NCBI RefSeq assembly: GCF_003001815.1
Contig: NZ_PVMZ01000010.1
Span: 1-64,000, forward strand
Source of the DNA: Actinoplanes italicus
Lineage (GTDB): Bacteria; Actinomycetota; Actinomycetes; Mycobacteriales; Micromonosporaceae
DNA: 64,000 bases
Direction of reading: 5' to 3'
Shown: one piece after another, positions 17,858-26,536 of the stretch
Layout: each line of letters begins with the position of its first letter
Position numbering within the stretch: the first letter of the stretch is position 1
The notes under the pieces: model-generated
What the model saw: the letters and a program-made list of their open reading frames with translations, nothing else
What the model was told of the DNA's origin: nothing
The model's database searches: none
Translations under genes and position numbers: made by a program

Positions 17858-20368
17858 GTGGACGGCGTGCCGGACCGCATCTTCATCTCACACACCGGTC
17901 GGGATCGCGCATGGGCCGAGTGGGCGCGCTGGCATCTGGAGAGTGCCGGTTACCCGACCGAGCTGGACACGGTTGACTGGGCGCCGGGCACCAACGTCGT
18001 CGAGGCGCTGCACCGGGCGCTGCACCGCGACAATCCGCTGCTGGTGCTGCTGTCGACCGCCTATCTGGGCATGGACCGGTTCACCATGGACGAGTGGACG
18101 GCCCGGTTCGCCCAGCGCCGCCGGGACCCGAAGGCGAAGCTGATCCCGCTACGGTTGGACGACGTCGACCTGTCCGACGGCCTGTGGGCACCGATCTTCG
18201 TGCCGTCATTGTTCGACCTACCGCCCGACCAGGCGGTGGCGCTCCTGTTGGAGGCGGTGCGGCAGGTCGCGGCCCCGGGTGGGGTGCGGTCGGCTGTTCC
18301 CCCGACGTTTCCTGGGCGTGTGGCGGCGAGCATCGACGGACCCCGGCCCCCTGGCTCCCTGCCGTCAGTGTGGAACCTGGCCCGGAGAAACCCGGACTTC
18401 ACTGGTCGTGACGACATGCTCAACCGCCTGCACGACACGCTGTCCACCGGGCATCGTGTAGCAGTGCAGGCGCTGCACGGTAGCGGTGGCGTGGGCAAGA
18501 CGCAGTTGGCGCTGGAGTACGCCCACCGGTTCGCCGGTGAGTACGACCTCGTCTGGTGGGTTCCCTCCGAGAAGCCGGAACTCATCGGCGAACATCTCGC
18601 CGCACTCGCCCAGGACCTGGATCTGTGCCTGGTTCCGGTCGGCACCTCCACTCCGGAATCGGTGCGGGCCCTTCACAGCCATCTGCGCCGGACCGGCCGG
18701 TGGCTACTGATCTTCGACAATGCCGAGGACCGGGACCGCCTTGCCCCATGGCTTCCTGACGGATCCGGACACCTGCTGATCACCAGCCGCAGTCCGGCCT
18801 GGGCCGGGATCGCGAGTGTCGTCGATGTGGACGTGTTCACCCGAGCTGAATCCCTTGCCCTGCTCGGCACCAGCCTGCCGCACCTGGGCGAATCCGATGC
18901 CGACGGGCTCGCTCACGCACTCGGTGACCTGCCGCTGGCAGTGGCCCAGGCCATGGGCCTGCTTGCCGAAACCCGGATGTCGGTGTCCGATTACTTGACT
19001 GATCTCGCGGTTCACGCGGCAGAGCTCATGGATGAGGGAGACCCACCGGCCGGATATCCGTTGTCGCTGGCCGCCACGGTCACCCTGACCGCCGATCGCC
19101 TCAGCAGCACTCACCCGGCGGCAGGACAGGTGCTTTATCTCTGCGCACGACTCGGACCCGAGCCGATCCCGGCTGATCTGTTCACCGCCCGGCCCGACCT
19201 GCTGCCCACCCCTTTGAAGACGGTCGCCGGCAAGCCGGTGGCGTTCCGCCGGACCATGGCACAACTCGCCCGGCATGGGCTGGCTCGTGTCAGCGATTCC
19301 GGTCCGACACTTCATCGGCTGGTCCAGGCCGTTCTCCGTGACACCGACCCGGATCAGGCGCGTCATCAGGTCATTGTCGAGAACCTGCTGGCGGCTGCGA
19401 AACCGGATGACGGCACCCACCCGCAGTGGTGGCCTCGCTGGAGTGAGTTGCTGCCGCACATCCTGGCTGCCGATCCCGGCGCCACGGGCAACGCTGATCT
19501 CCGCGCCACCACCTGCAGCGCGGTATGGCATCTGATGGCTCGCGGAGATCTGAGCACGGCCCTACCGCTGGCCGAGCACCTGTACCGAGCTTGGAGCCTT
19601 CATCACGGGCGCGATGTCGACACCACCCTTGCCATAGCCCACACCCTCGCCGCCATCTACCGAGTGCTCGGCCACTACCAGAAGGCATACGACCTCGATG
19701 AGGACAGCCTTCATCGCGAGCGTCGTCTGCGCGGCTACGACCATCCCCATACCCTCGACTCGGCCAGTAGCGTTGCCGCCGATCTCTATGAGCTGGGCGA
19801 GTTCGAGAAGGCGCGGGAGTTGGACGAGGACACCCTGGCGCGCAAGCAGAGGCTGTTCGGCAATGATCACGCCGCCACGCTTGTCTCGGCCACCAGTCTC
19901 GCCGTTGCTCTGAGCCGGCTGGGTGAGTTCGAGAAGGCGCGGGAGCTGAACGAGGACACCCTGGCACGCGAGCGCCGACTGTTCGGTGACGATCATCCTG
20001 CGACGCTGATCTCGGTCACCAACCTTGCCATCAATCTGCGTCAATTGGGCGAGTTCGAGGCTGCTCGTCTGCTGGACGAGGAGGCCCTGGACCGCAAACG
20101 ACGGGTACTCGGCGACGACCACCCCAGCACGCTGGCGTCTGCCAACAACCTCGCGGTGGACCTGCGCCAGCTGGAAGAGTTCGATCGGGCGCGGAAGCTG
20201 GATGAGGACACCCTGCTCCGCCGGCGGCGAGTGCTCGGTGACAAGCATCCGGAGACTCGCCGGTCAGTGGTCAACCTCGCCGACGACCTGAAGGGCCTCG
20301 GCCGTCATGACGACGCCCGTGAATTGCTTCGGACGTTTCCCCCGCAGGATGTCGACCCGAAGACGTGA
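17858..20368 (+). CDS. TIR-STAND NTPase-TPR protein, candidate immune sensor
   Basis: An 836-aa, three-part protein. Residues about 5-135 are a TIR domain (RIFISHTGRDRAWAEW; LLVLLSTAYLG, with the acidic MDEW at 77-80 a candidate catalytic Glu). Residues about 180-480 are an NB-ARC/STAND ATPase with Walker A GSGGVGKT (208-215), Walker B LLIFD (283-287), LLITSR (306-311) and GDLPLA (356-361). From about 580 to 825 there are TPRs of 42 residues (LGEFEKARELDEDTLAR type). The layout matches sensors in which TPRs detect a ligand, STAND oligomerises and TIR consumes NAD+. The start is GTG. No defence partner is adjacent. Confidence 0.85.
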   Translation: MDGVPDRIFISHTGRDRAWAEWARWHLESAGYPTELDTVDWAPGTNVVEALHRALHRDNPLLVLLSTAYLGMDRFTMDEWTARFAQRRRDPKAKLIPLRLDDVDLSDGLWAPIFVPSLFDLPPDQAVALLLEAVRQVAAPGGVRSAVPPTFPGRVAASIDGPRPPGSLPSVWNLARRNPDFTGRDDMLNRLHDTLSTGHRVAVQALHGSGGVGKTQLALEYAHRFAGEYDLVWWVPSEKPELIGEHLAALAQDLDLCLVPVGTSTPESVRALHSHLRRTGRWLLIFDNAEDRDRLAPWLPDGSGHLLITSRSPAWAGIASVVDVDVFTRAESLALLGTSLPHLGESDADGLAHALGDLPLAVAQAMGLLAETRMSVSDYLTDLAVHAAELMDEGDPPAGYPLSLAATVTLTADRLSSTHPAAGQVLYLCARLGPEPIPADLFTARPDLLPTPLKTVAGKPVAFRRTMAQLARHGLARVSDSGPTLHRLVQAVLRDTDPDQARHQVIVENLLAAAKPDDGTHPQWWPRWSELLPHILAADPGATGNADLRATTCSAVWHLMARGDLSTALPLAEHLYRAWSLHHGRDVDTTLAIAHTLAAIYRVLGHYQKAYDLDEDSLHRERRLRGYDHPHTLDSASSVAADLYELGEFEKARELDEDTLARKQRLFGNDHAATLVSATSLAVALSRLGEFEKARELNEDTLARERRLFGDDHPATLISVTNLAINLRQLGEFEAARLLDEEALDRKRRVLGDDHPSTLASANNLAVDLRQLEEFDRARKLDEDTLLRRRRVLGDKHPETRRSVVNLADDLKGLGRHDDARELLRTFPPQDVDPKT
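19794..20300 (+). repeat. 126-bp coding repeats within the TPR region
   Basis: Copies of a 126-bp unit coding for LGEFEKARELDEDTLAR-like TPRs follow each other. The copies at about 19794 and 19920 are nearly identical over GAGTTCGAGAAGGCGCGGGA, which suggests recent expansion. Such a tract can change copy number by recombination. Confidence 0.75.
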
Positions 20369-20377
20369 TGCGCACGG

Positions 20378-21206
20378 TCAGGTGTTGGCGCCGCGGGCGG
20401 CGACCACCCAGCGGTCCACCTGCCGCCCGTCCGCGACGACGATCAGCTCGTCGGCCAGGTTGACGACGGCGCAGGCGTGGTTCGGGACAATCCGCAGCGG
20501 GTCGCCGAGCCGGGGGAGTGCGACGTCCGGGGGCATCTCGACGGTGGCGTGATGCTCGGACAGCGCGACGATCCGGGCATCCGGCCGTGGGCGTGGACCC
20601 GCCGCTGCGAACCCCGGCGTCGAGCCCGGCGGCCGCCACCGAGGAGGCCGCCGCGTCCAGGGCTCTGACCTCGTCACCGTTGGCCCGTTGCTGACGGCTC
20701 GGACCGTACGCATGTCCCGGGAATGTGAAGACGCCGGCAACACGCAACCCGGACCGATCCGCAGCGGCCGCGATCTCGCCGGCGTCAGCCGGCTCGACAC
20801 CGCTGCGATGGTGCCCGCTGTCGACCTCCACCAGCACCTCGAGCCCCGGAACCGCCCGCCCCAGCGCCTCGGCACCCTCCACGGAGTCGACGCCGACCCG
20901 CAGCGCCACCCGCTCCGCGAGCGCCCGTAGCCGCGGCGCCTGCCACGACGACGGCCAGACCGGATAGGCGATGAACAGGTCGTCGATGCCGCCGCCGACG
21001 AGGACCTCGGCCTCGCGCACGGTGGCGACCGTCAGGCCGGACGCGCCGAGTTCGATCTGCCGGCGGGCGATTTCGACGCACTTGTGGGTCTTGGCGTGCG
21101 GCCGCAGCGCCAGCCCGCGGGCCGCGATGCCGTCGGCCATGGCGGCCAGGTTACGCTCCAGGACGTCGGCGTCGACCGCGGCCCAGGGCGTGGGCAGCTC
21201 GATCAC
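20378..21206 (-). pseudogene. D-threonine aldolase / DSD1-like gene with internal deletion
   Basis: PLP-dependent fold-type III enzyme that would cleave D-threonine-like or dehydrate D-serine-like substrates. The N-terminal half is intact: ALRPHAKTHKCVEIARRQ holds the PLP lysine, and SGGSTPTA is a conserved loop. Just after STPTA the frame is lost. The other frame resumes with PDARIVALSEHHATVEMP and the metal-binding NHACAVVNL (His-x-Cys) near the C-terminus. About 80-90 codons that normally lie between are missing, so a deletion that was not a multiple of three fused the ends near 20578-20590. It overlaps blaI by 4 bp. Confidence 0.82.
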
Positions 21207-21580
21207 GGCTCCTCAGAAGCGTTGAGCAACTCGCGCAGCAGTCGCTCGTCGTCCTCGTCGAGAGTGCTGACGAAGCGGCGCAGCACCGACGCCCGATCGG
21301 GCTCGACCGCCATGAGACGGGTCATCCGGTCGGCGACGAGCCCGGCCGGGTCGGAGAGAGCGCCGTACCGGAAGGCCCGCCCGTCGCGGTGCCGGGCCAC
21401 CTGGCCCTTCTCGTGGAGCCTGGTCAGCGTGGTCACGACCGTGCTGTAGGACAGGCTGCCGTGCGGGCAGAGGGCATGGCGGACCTCACCGGGCGTCATC
21501 GGGGCGGACGCGGTGGCGAGGACCGTGACTATCTCGGTCTCCAGCTGCCCCGGCTTGCGTCTGCTCGACGGATTGTTCAC
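21203..21580 (-). CDS. BlaI/MecI-family transcriptional repressor
   Basis: A 125-aa winged-helix repressor. QLETEIVTVLATASAPMTPG is the N-terminal helix pair. STVVTTLTRLHEKGQVARHR is the recognition helix/wing. The C-terminal acidic helix (DEDDERLLRELL) dimerises. BlaI proteins are normally inactivated by a neighbouring M56/BlaR1 peptidase. Here such a peptidase exists but lies 3.4 kb away at 24955, with efeUOB in between. It is 32 bp downstream of efeB on the same strand. No clear BlaI box was found. Confidence 0.87.
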   Translation of the reverse strand: MNNPSSRRKPGQLETEIVTVLATASAPMTPGEVRHALCPHGSLSYSTVVTTLTRLHEKGQVARHRDGRAFRYGALSDPAGLVADRMTRLMAVEPDRASVLRRFVSTLDEDDERLLRELLNASEEP

Positions 21581-21612
21581 AACGCGACTCTAGCGATCAG
21601 GACGGGGAAGGG

Positions 21613-22878
21613 TCAGCTGAGCAGCGCCCGGCCCCAGTGGTCGTCGGCGGCCACGAGCCCCGGCGGGCAGGCGAAAAGGCCGCTGGACACGTGCCGGATG
21701 TACTCGTTCATGACGTCCTTGCGGGCCAGCGCCGTCTGCACCGGCACGAACTGCCGGTGCGGATCGCGCTGGTAGGAGATGAAGAACAGCCCCGCGTCGA
21801 GACGTCCGAGGCCGTCGGAACCGTCGACGTAGTTGTAGCCGCGCCGCAGCATCCGCGCTCCGGAGTTCTGGCTGTGGTGGGCCAGGCGCACGTGTGCTTC
21901 GAGGGCGATGACGGGCTCGCCCTCCCCGTCGACGGCCGCGAAGTCGGGTTCGTCGAACTCGGCCTTGCCGGTGAGTGGCGCGCCGGTGCCCTTGGTGCGG
22001 CCGACGATCGTCTCCTGCTCGACGAGCGAGGTGCGGTCCCACGTCTCGACGATCATCCGGATCTTGCGGCTGACGAGGTAGGAACCGCCGGCCATCCACT
22101 CCGGGCCGTCGCCGGGCTTGACCCACAGGTGGTCGTCGAGCAGGGCGGTCTCCTCGGCCTTCAGGTTGGCGGTGCCGTCCTTGAAGCCGAACAGGTTGCG
22201 CGGGGTGTCCTGGCTGACCGACGTCGACGACGTCCGGCCGAAGCCGAGCTGCGACCACCGTACGCTCACCACGCCCATGCCGATCCGGGCCAGGTTGCGG
22301 ACCGCGTGGACGGCGACCTGCGGGTCGTGGGCGCACGCCTGGATGCAGATGTCGCCGCCGGAGATCCTCGGGTCGATGGCGTCGCCGGGGAAGTGCGGCA
22401 GGTCGGCGAGGGCTTGCGGCTTGCGGTCGGCGATGCCGAACCGGTCCTTGCCGCCGGCGTCGCGGAACAGCCCCGGCCCGAAGCCGATGGTCAGCGTGAG
22501 CCCGGAGGCGGGCAGCCCGATGGCCTCGCCGGTGTCGTCAGGCGGGGCCTCCGGGATGCCGCCGACCGCGCCGATGGTGCCGGCGTCGAGGCCGGCGGTC
22601 ATCCGCGCGGCGGCGGCGGTCCAGGCTTCCAGCATGGCGAGCAGCTCCGCCTTCTTGCCGGTGATCACGTCGAAGGCGACGAAGTGCAGGCGATCCTGGG
22701 CCGGGGTGATGATCCCGGCCTGCCGCGCGCCGTAGAACGGCACGGCGTCACCGATCCCGGCGACCGGCTTCGGTTCCGGGTTCTTTCCCGAGGTGAGTGC
22801 CAGGGCGCCACCGGTGGCGGCGATCCCGGCGACGCCCGCTCCGGCGAGCCCGATCATCCTGCGCCGCTTCACGATCAA
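21613..22878 (-). CDS. efeB: EfeB, Dyp-type heme peroxidase (iron uptake)
   Basis: A 421-aa Tat-exported heme peroxidase of the EfeUOB iron-uptake system. The N-terminus MIVKRRRMIGLAGAGVAGI carries a twin-arginine signal. Family marks are DICIQACAHDP, and NLFGFKDGTANL with the distal Asp of the GFKDG motif. It probably oxidises Fe2+ or handles heme outside the membrane. The normal order efeU-efeO-efeB is kept on the minus strand, with 30 bp to efeO. Confidence 0.92.
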   Translation of the reverse strand: MIVKRRRMIGLAGAGVAGIAATGGALALTSGKNPEPKPVAGIGDAVPFYGARQAGIITPAQDRLHFVAFDVITGKKAELLAMLEAWTAAAARMTAGLDAGTIGAVGGIPEAPPDDTGEAIGLPASGLTLTIGFGPGLFRDAGGKDRFGIADRKPQALADLPHFPGDAIDPRISGGDICIQACAHDPQVAVHAVRNLARIGMGVVSVRWSQLGFGRTSSTSVSQDTPRNLFGFKDGTANLKAEETALLDDHLWVKPGDGPEWMAGGSYLVSRKIRMIVETWDRTSLVEQETIVGRTKGTGAPLTGKAEFDEPDFAAVDGEGEPVIALEAHVRLAHHSQNSGARMLRRGYNYVDGSDGLGRLDAGLFFISYQRDPHRQFVPVQTALARKDVMNEYIRHVSSGLFACPPGLVAADDHWGRALLS

Positions 22879-22908
22879 AACCTTTCTGCGGTACGGGTAA
22901 GCGTGCCG

Positions 22909-24039
22909 TCACTTGCCGGCGACGAGCCCGGCGACCTTGCTGATCGGCTCGGCGAGAGCGTTGATGTCGTCGCTGAGCTGCTTGAGGTCGGCCTGGGTCA
23001 ACTCGTTGTGCAGCTTCCAGCCGTCGCCGGCGCGGTGCTTCTCGAGCGAGGCGGTGACCGCCGCGAACTTCTCGTCGAGGGTCTTGACCAGCGCCGGGTC
23101 CTTCTCCTCCAGAGCCGGGCGCAGCGCCGCGATGGCGGCCTTGGAGCCCTCGACGTTGGCGTTGAAGTCCCACAGGTCGGTGTGCGAGTAGCGGTCCTCC
23201 TCACCGGTGATCTTGCCGGTGGCGACCTCGTCGAGCAGTTCCTTGGCGCCGTTGGCCAGCTGCAGCGGAGACAGCGGGGTGCTGTTGGCCAGGTCGACGA
23301 TCTTCTGCACGTCGACGAGCAGCTTGTCGGCGATCGGGCCGGACTTGCTGATGTCGCCGGTCTGCCAGAGGTCCTTCTCGATCCGGTGGTAGCCGGTGAA
23401 CTCCTGGCCGGGCTCGAGACCGTCCTCGCGGCCGTCGATCGCCGGGTCGAGGTCGCCGAAGATCTCCGCAACCGGCTCGATCCGCTCCCAGTAGGTGCGC
23501 GACACCGGGAACAGCGCCTTCGCCTTCTCCTTGTCGCCCTTCTTCACGGCGTCGACGAACTCGGTCGTCTTCTCGATCAGCGCGCCGGTCTGGCTCTTCA
23601 CGTACCGCTGGTAGTCGGCGGTCGCCTGGGCCAGCTTGGCGTCCTCGGTGAGCGGCGCGCTCGAGCCGGTGACCACGAACCCGTTACGGATGCCCTTGCC
23701 GATCATGCCGGGCTTGCAGGCGGTCTCGTACTGCCCGGCGGCCAGCTCGACGATCAGCTCGCGGGACAGGCCGGGCGCGATGTTCTCGACCTCGCCCATC
23801 ACCCGGTCGCCGGCCGCGTACACGTAGAACTCGGTGACCTTGGCGCCCTTGTTGGCGACGGTGAACGTGACCGTGCCGGCGGCGGACTCGGCCTTCGCCA
23901 CCTCGCAGGAGGTGTCGGAGGCGGCCACGGTGATCCTGCCGTCGCCGGCCGCGGCGGTCTTCGTGGCATCGTCGCCGCATCCGGCGATCAGCAGCGCGGT
24001 GGCGCCGGTGGTGGCGATGAGACGGGCGGTGGTGCGCAT
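22909..24039 (-). CDS. efeO: EfeO, iron-uptake lipoprotein (cupredoxin + M75 imelysin)
   Basis: A 376-aa periplasmic-side lipoprotein. The signal MRTTARLIATTGATALLIAG ends in a lipobox Cys (AGCGDD). An N-terminal cupredoxin-like domain (TVTFTVANKGAKVTEFYVYA) is followed by an M75/imelysin domain that contains GYHRIEKDLW (HxxE metal motif). It binds iron and hands it to EfeU. I start it at ATG 24039, preceded by a GGAGA-like site; the reading frame is open further upstream but that part is antisense to efeU. Confidence 0.92.
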   Translation of the reverse strand: MRTTARLIATTGATALLIAGCGDDATKTAAAGDGRITVAASDTSCEVAKAESAAGTVTFTVANKGAKVTEFYVYAAGDRVMGEVENIAPGLSRELIVELAAGQYETACKPGMIGKGIRNGFVVTGSSAPLTEDAKLAQATADYQRYVKSQTGALIEKTTEFVDAVKKGDKEKAKALFPVSRTYWERIEPVAEIFGDLDPAIDGREDGLEPGQEFTGYHRIEKDLWQTGDISKSGPIADKLLVDVQKIVDLANSTPLSPLQLANGAKELLDEVATGKITGEEDRYSHTDLWDFNANVEGSKAAIAALRPALEEKDPALVKTLDEKFAAVTASLEKHRAGDGWKLHNELTQADLKQLSDDINALAEPISKVAGLVAGK

Positions 24040-24046
24040 GGTTCTC

Positions 24047-24874
24047 CTAGGAGGCCGGGGTGGGCGAGGGGACCGGCGTACGGGCCGGCCAGAGGAAGAG
24101 GACGAGAACCGGGATGCCGTAGGCGAACCACACCACGGTCTCCAGGACCGTCGGGGCGGGCGTGAAGTTGACCATGCCGCGCAGCAGTTCGGCGTACCAC
24201 GTCTCGGGCGGGACCGCGCCGCTGACGTCGAAGGCCAGGTCGTTGAGGCCGGGCAGGGCGCCGGCCTCCTGCAGGTCGTGCACGCCGTACTTGGCGATCC
24301 CGGCCGCGACGAGGACGAGCAGCGCGCCGGTCCAGGTGAAGAAGCGGGACAGGTTGATCCGTACCGCGCTGACGTAGAGCAGCCAGCCGAGCGCGACCGC
24401 GGTGGCCAGGCCGAGCGAGACGCCGAGGAGTGGGCGCACGCTGTCGGAGGCGCCCTGCGCGGCGGCGTAGAACAGGATCGAGGTCTCCAGGCCCTCCCGG
24501 ATGACCGCGAGGAAGGCGACCGACACGACCGCGACCGGGCCGAGGGTGATCGCTTCCTCGAGACGTCCGCGCAGCTCGGCACCGATCCGGCGGGCCATCC
24601 GCCGCATCCAGAAGATCATCCAGGTGACGAAGGCGACGGCCACGAAGGACGCGATCGCCTCGAAGAGTTCCTGCTGGGTGAAGGTGAGGCGGGCCGCGCC
24701 GGCCTGGAGCAAGGCGGCGAAGCCGATCGAGATGGCGGCGGCGACGGCGACGCCCGCCCAGACGTGGCGCAGCAGGTGCGTGCGTCCGGTTTTGACCAGG
24801 AAGGCGACCAGGATGGACACCACCAGGGTGATCTCCAGGCCTTCGCGCAGACCGATCAGGAAGATGGCGGTCAT
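24047..24874 (-). CDS. efeU: EfeU, FTR1-type ferrous/ferric iron permease
   Basis: A 275-aa membrane permease of the oxidase-dependent iron transporter family with seven likely helices. The two REGLE motifs required for iron passage are both present: LIGLREGLEITLVV near the start and LAVIREGLETSILF in the middle. It is the first gene of efeUOB; the ATG at 24874 lies just downstream of a DtxR-type iron box, so iron represses it. Confidence 0.93.
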   Translation of the reverse strand: MTAIFLIGLREGLEITLVVSILVAFLVKTGRTHLLRHVWAGVAVAAAISIGFAALLQAGAARLTFTQQELFEAIASFVAVAFVTWMIFWMRRMARRIGAELRGRLEEAITLGPVAVVSVAFLAVIREGLETSILFYAAAQGASDSVRPLLGVSLGLATAVALGWLLYVSAVRINLSRFFTWTGALLVLVAAGIAKYGVHDLQEAGALPGLNDLAFDVSGAVPPETWYAELLRGMVNFTPAPTVLETVVWFAYGIPVLVLFLWPARTPVPSPTPAS

Positions 24875-24883
24875 CGCGACTCC

Positions 24884-24902
24884 CGAGGTTAGCCATACCT
24901 AA
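24884..24902 (-). promoter_or_regulatory. DtxR/IdeR-type iron box of efeUOB
   Basis: CGAGGTTAGCCATACCTAA matches 15 of 19 positions of the DtxR/IdeR consensus TTAGGTTAGCCTAACCTAA. Another partial box (TAAGGCCAACCTT) follows at about 24910. It lies 10 bp before the efeU ATG, where a bound repressor would block transcription when iron is plentiful. Confidence 0.85.
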
Positions 24903-24954
24903 GTGCTGGTAAGGCCAACCTTCTTTTATTCCGTTGTAGAAGTCAAATCCCGCC

Positions 24955-25857
24955 TCAGGGCAGTGCCGCCACGATCAGCTCGCCCAGATCCCAGGCCGCC
25001 TCCACGGTCCACGCCAGCGAGAAGATCGCCAGCCCCAGCGGCGCCACGGCCAGGATCGGCGCGGCAGCCCAGCCGCGCGGCTTCAGCAGGCTCGCCACCC
25101 GCCGCGGTACCACCCCGCCCGGCGACGCCGCGTGCAGTCCGGCGTTCAGGGACGGGCGTGCCGTCGCGGCCAGCGCCGCGGCCCCGATCGCCTGCGCCAC
25201 GGTCCGCCGCGATCCCACCGTCGTCGCCGCACGCTCGTCGGCGGCCCGTTCCACCAGGTAGTCGACGTGCCGCGTGACCCACCACAGTGCCGGATGGGAG
25301 GCCGCCGCCAGCTCGCTGACCAGGATCAAGCGGTGGTGCCGGGCGTCGAGATGCGCCTGCTCGTGCGCGAGCAGTGCGGCGAACTGCTCGTCCGACAGCG
25401 CCTCCCGCATTCCGGTGGTCACCACCACATGACCGGGCTTTCCGGGTACGGCGAACGCGTGCGCCGCCGTGTCGGGCACCATCACCACCGCTCCGAGTCC
25501 CGAGCCGGCTCCGGCCAGGGCCAGCAGCCGCCGCTGCCGGCGCCACGTCACGGTCATCGAGGCCGAGGCCGCCGCCAGCAGCACCACGCTCAGCCACGAC
25601 ACCCACGGGAACCGGGCCGTGTCGTCGACCACGATCCGCGACGACCAGCCGAAGAGGCTCCCGACCGCGGGGATCTCGGCCACCGCCTTCAGCGCGAACA
25701 CCACGAGGTTGACCAGGCTCGCCACCGCCGCCCCGGCCGCCGACCAGGCCATCACCGGCGCCGCGACCTGTGGCGACAGGCGGTCCGCGAGCAGTCGCAC
25801 CAGCACCACCAGCACGGGCGGGACGACGACAACCGACATGAGAAAGTGGTCGAACAT
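24955..25857 (-). CDS. M56-family (BlaR1-like) membrane metallopeptidase
   Basis: A 300-aa membrane peptidase. Hydrophobic segments lie at about 5-25, 35-60, 88-105 and near the C-terminus. The zinc motif HEQAH is in AALLAHEQAHLDARHHR, with a downstream glutamate candidate in DYLVERAADERA. It lacks the penicillin-binding sensor domain of BlaR1. Actinomycetes usually pair such genes with blaI; here blaI is beyond efeUOB on the same strand. The likely target is the BlaI protein (inference). Confidence 0.87.
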   Translation of the reverse strand: MFDHFLMSVVVVPPVLVVLVRLLADRLSPQVAAPVMAWSAAGAAVASLVNLVVFALKAVAEIPAVGSLFGWSSRIVVDDTARFPWVSWLSVVLLAAASASMTVTWRRQRRLLALAGAGSGLGAVVMVPDTAAHAFAVPGKPGHVVVTTGMREALSDEQFAALLAHEQAHLDARHHRLILVSELAAASHPALWWVTRHVDYLVERAADERAATTVGSRRTVAQAIGAAALAATARPSLNAGLHAASPGGVVPRRVASLLKPRGWAAAPILAVAPLGLAIFSLAWTVEAAWDLGELIVAALP

Positions 25858-25900
25858 AAGGGCAGGCTAACCCGTTGGTGGAGCTGCTTGACGCCGCCGG

Positions 25901-26536
25901 GTGACGGGGGCGACACTCCTAATCGTGTTAGGCAAAACTACCCGCGATAGGAAAGCCGAACGCCGTACGGCAACACGGCGGGAGATCATCGACGCCGCCT
26001 GGCGCCTCGCCCGGGAGAAGGGCCTGGCCCAGGTGACCCTGCGCGACGTCGCCGAGCTGGTCGGTATGCGGGCACCGTCGCTCTACAGCCACTTCGCCTC
26101 CAAGAACGCCATCTACGACGCGATGTTCGGTGACGCCTGGACGCGGTACCACGAGCACTCGCAGGCGGCCGCTGCCGACGAGCCGGACACCAGCCGGGCC
26201 GCCATGCGCTTCTACGCCCGCGTGTTCTTCGACTTCGCCGTCGAATTCCCGGCCCGGCACCAGCTGATGAACCTGCGCACCCTGCCCGATTTCACCCCGA
26301 GCACGGAGGCGTACGCCCCGTCCGTGGCCGTGATGGAGGACTTCGTCGCCCGCATGACCCGCCACGGCGCCGGCGGCCCCGACGAGATCGCCCTGTTCAC
26401 GGGCCTCGTCTCCGGGATGGTCGACGCCCAGCTCGCCAACGACCCGGGCGGTGACCGCTGGTCCCGGCTGCTCGACCGGGCCATCGACATGTTCGCCGAC
26501 AACGTCGGCATCACCGATGAGGAGACCCGGCCATGA
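25901..26536 (+). CDS. TetR-family transcriptional regulator
   Basis: A 211-aa repressor. RREIIDAAWRLAREKGLAQV then LRDVAELVGMRAPSLYSHFA is the TetR helix-turn-helix. The C-terminal part is the ligand-binding domain. Its stop overlaps the next gene by 4 bp, so it is co-expressed with the mycothiol-type enzyme and probably regulates that operon. The start is uncertain: GTG 25901 or GTG 25925; the latter has a G-rich site 14 nt before it. Confidence 0.85.
   Translation: MTGATLLIVLGKTTRDRKAERRTATRREIIDAAWRLAREKGLAQVTLRDVAELVGMRAPSLYSHFASKNAIYDAMFGDAWTRYHEHSQAAAADEPDTSRAAMRFYARVFFDFAVEFPARHQLMNLRTLPDFTPSTEAYAPSVAVMEDFVARMTRHGAGGPDEIALFTGLVSGMVDAQLANDPGGDRWSRLLDRAIDMFADNVGITDEETRP
25918..25932. 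promoter_or_regulatory. Palindrome at the start of the TetR gene
   Basis: CCTAATCGTGTTAGG has 5-bp arms (CCTAA/TTAGG) around TCGTG and overlaps the alternative GTG start at 25925. It may be the TetR's own operator. Confidence 0.45.

Noticed and set aside
17858..20368. The FxsA/FxsB/FxsC-linked FxsT-like system
   Set aside because: The domain order is similar, but no FxSxx-COOH peptide or radical-SAM partner gene is adjacent.
21637..24165. An 842-codon frame on the plus strand
   Set aside because: It is antisense to efeB and efeO, which are clearly real. Its composition is that of a shadow frame.
22909..24582. A 557-aa version of EfeO
   Set aside because: The extension is an Arg/Ser/Pro-rich frame over efeU. 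The lipoprotein signal begins at 24039.
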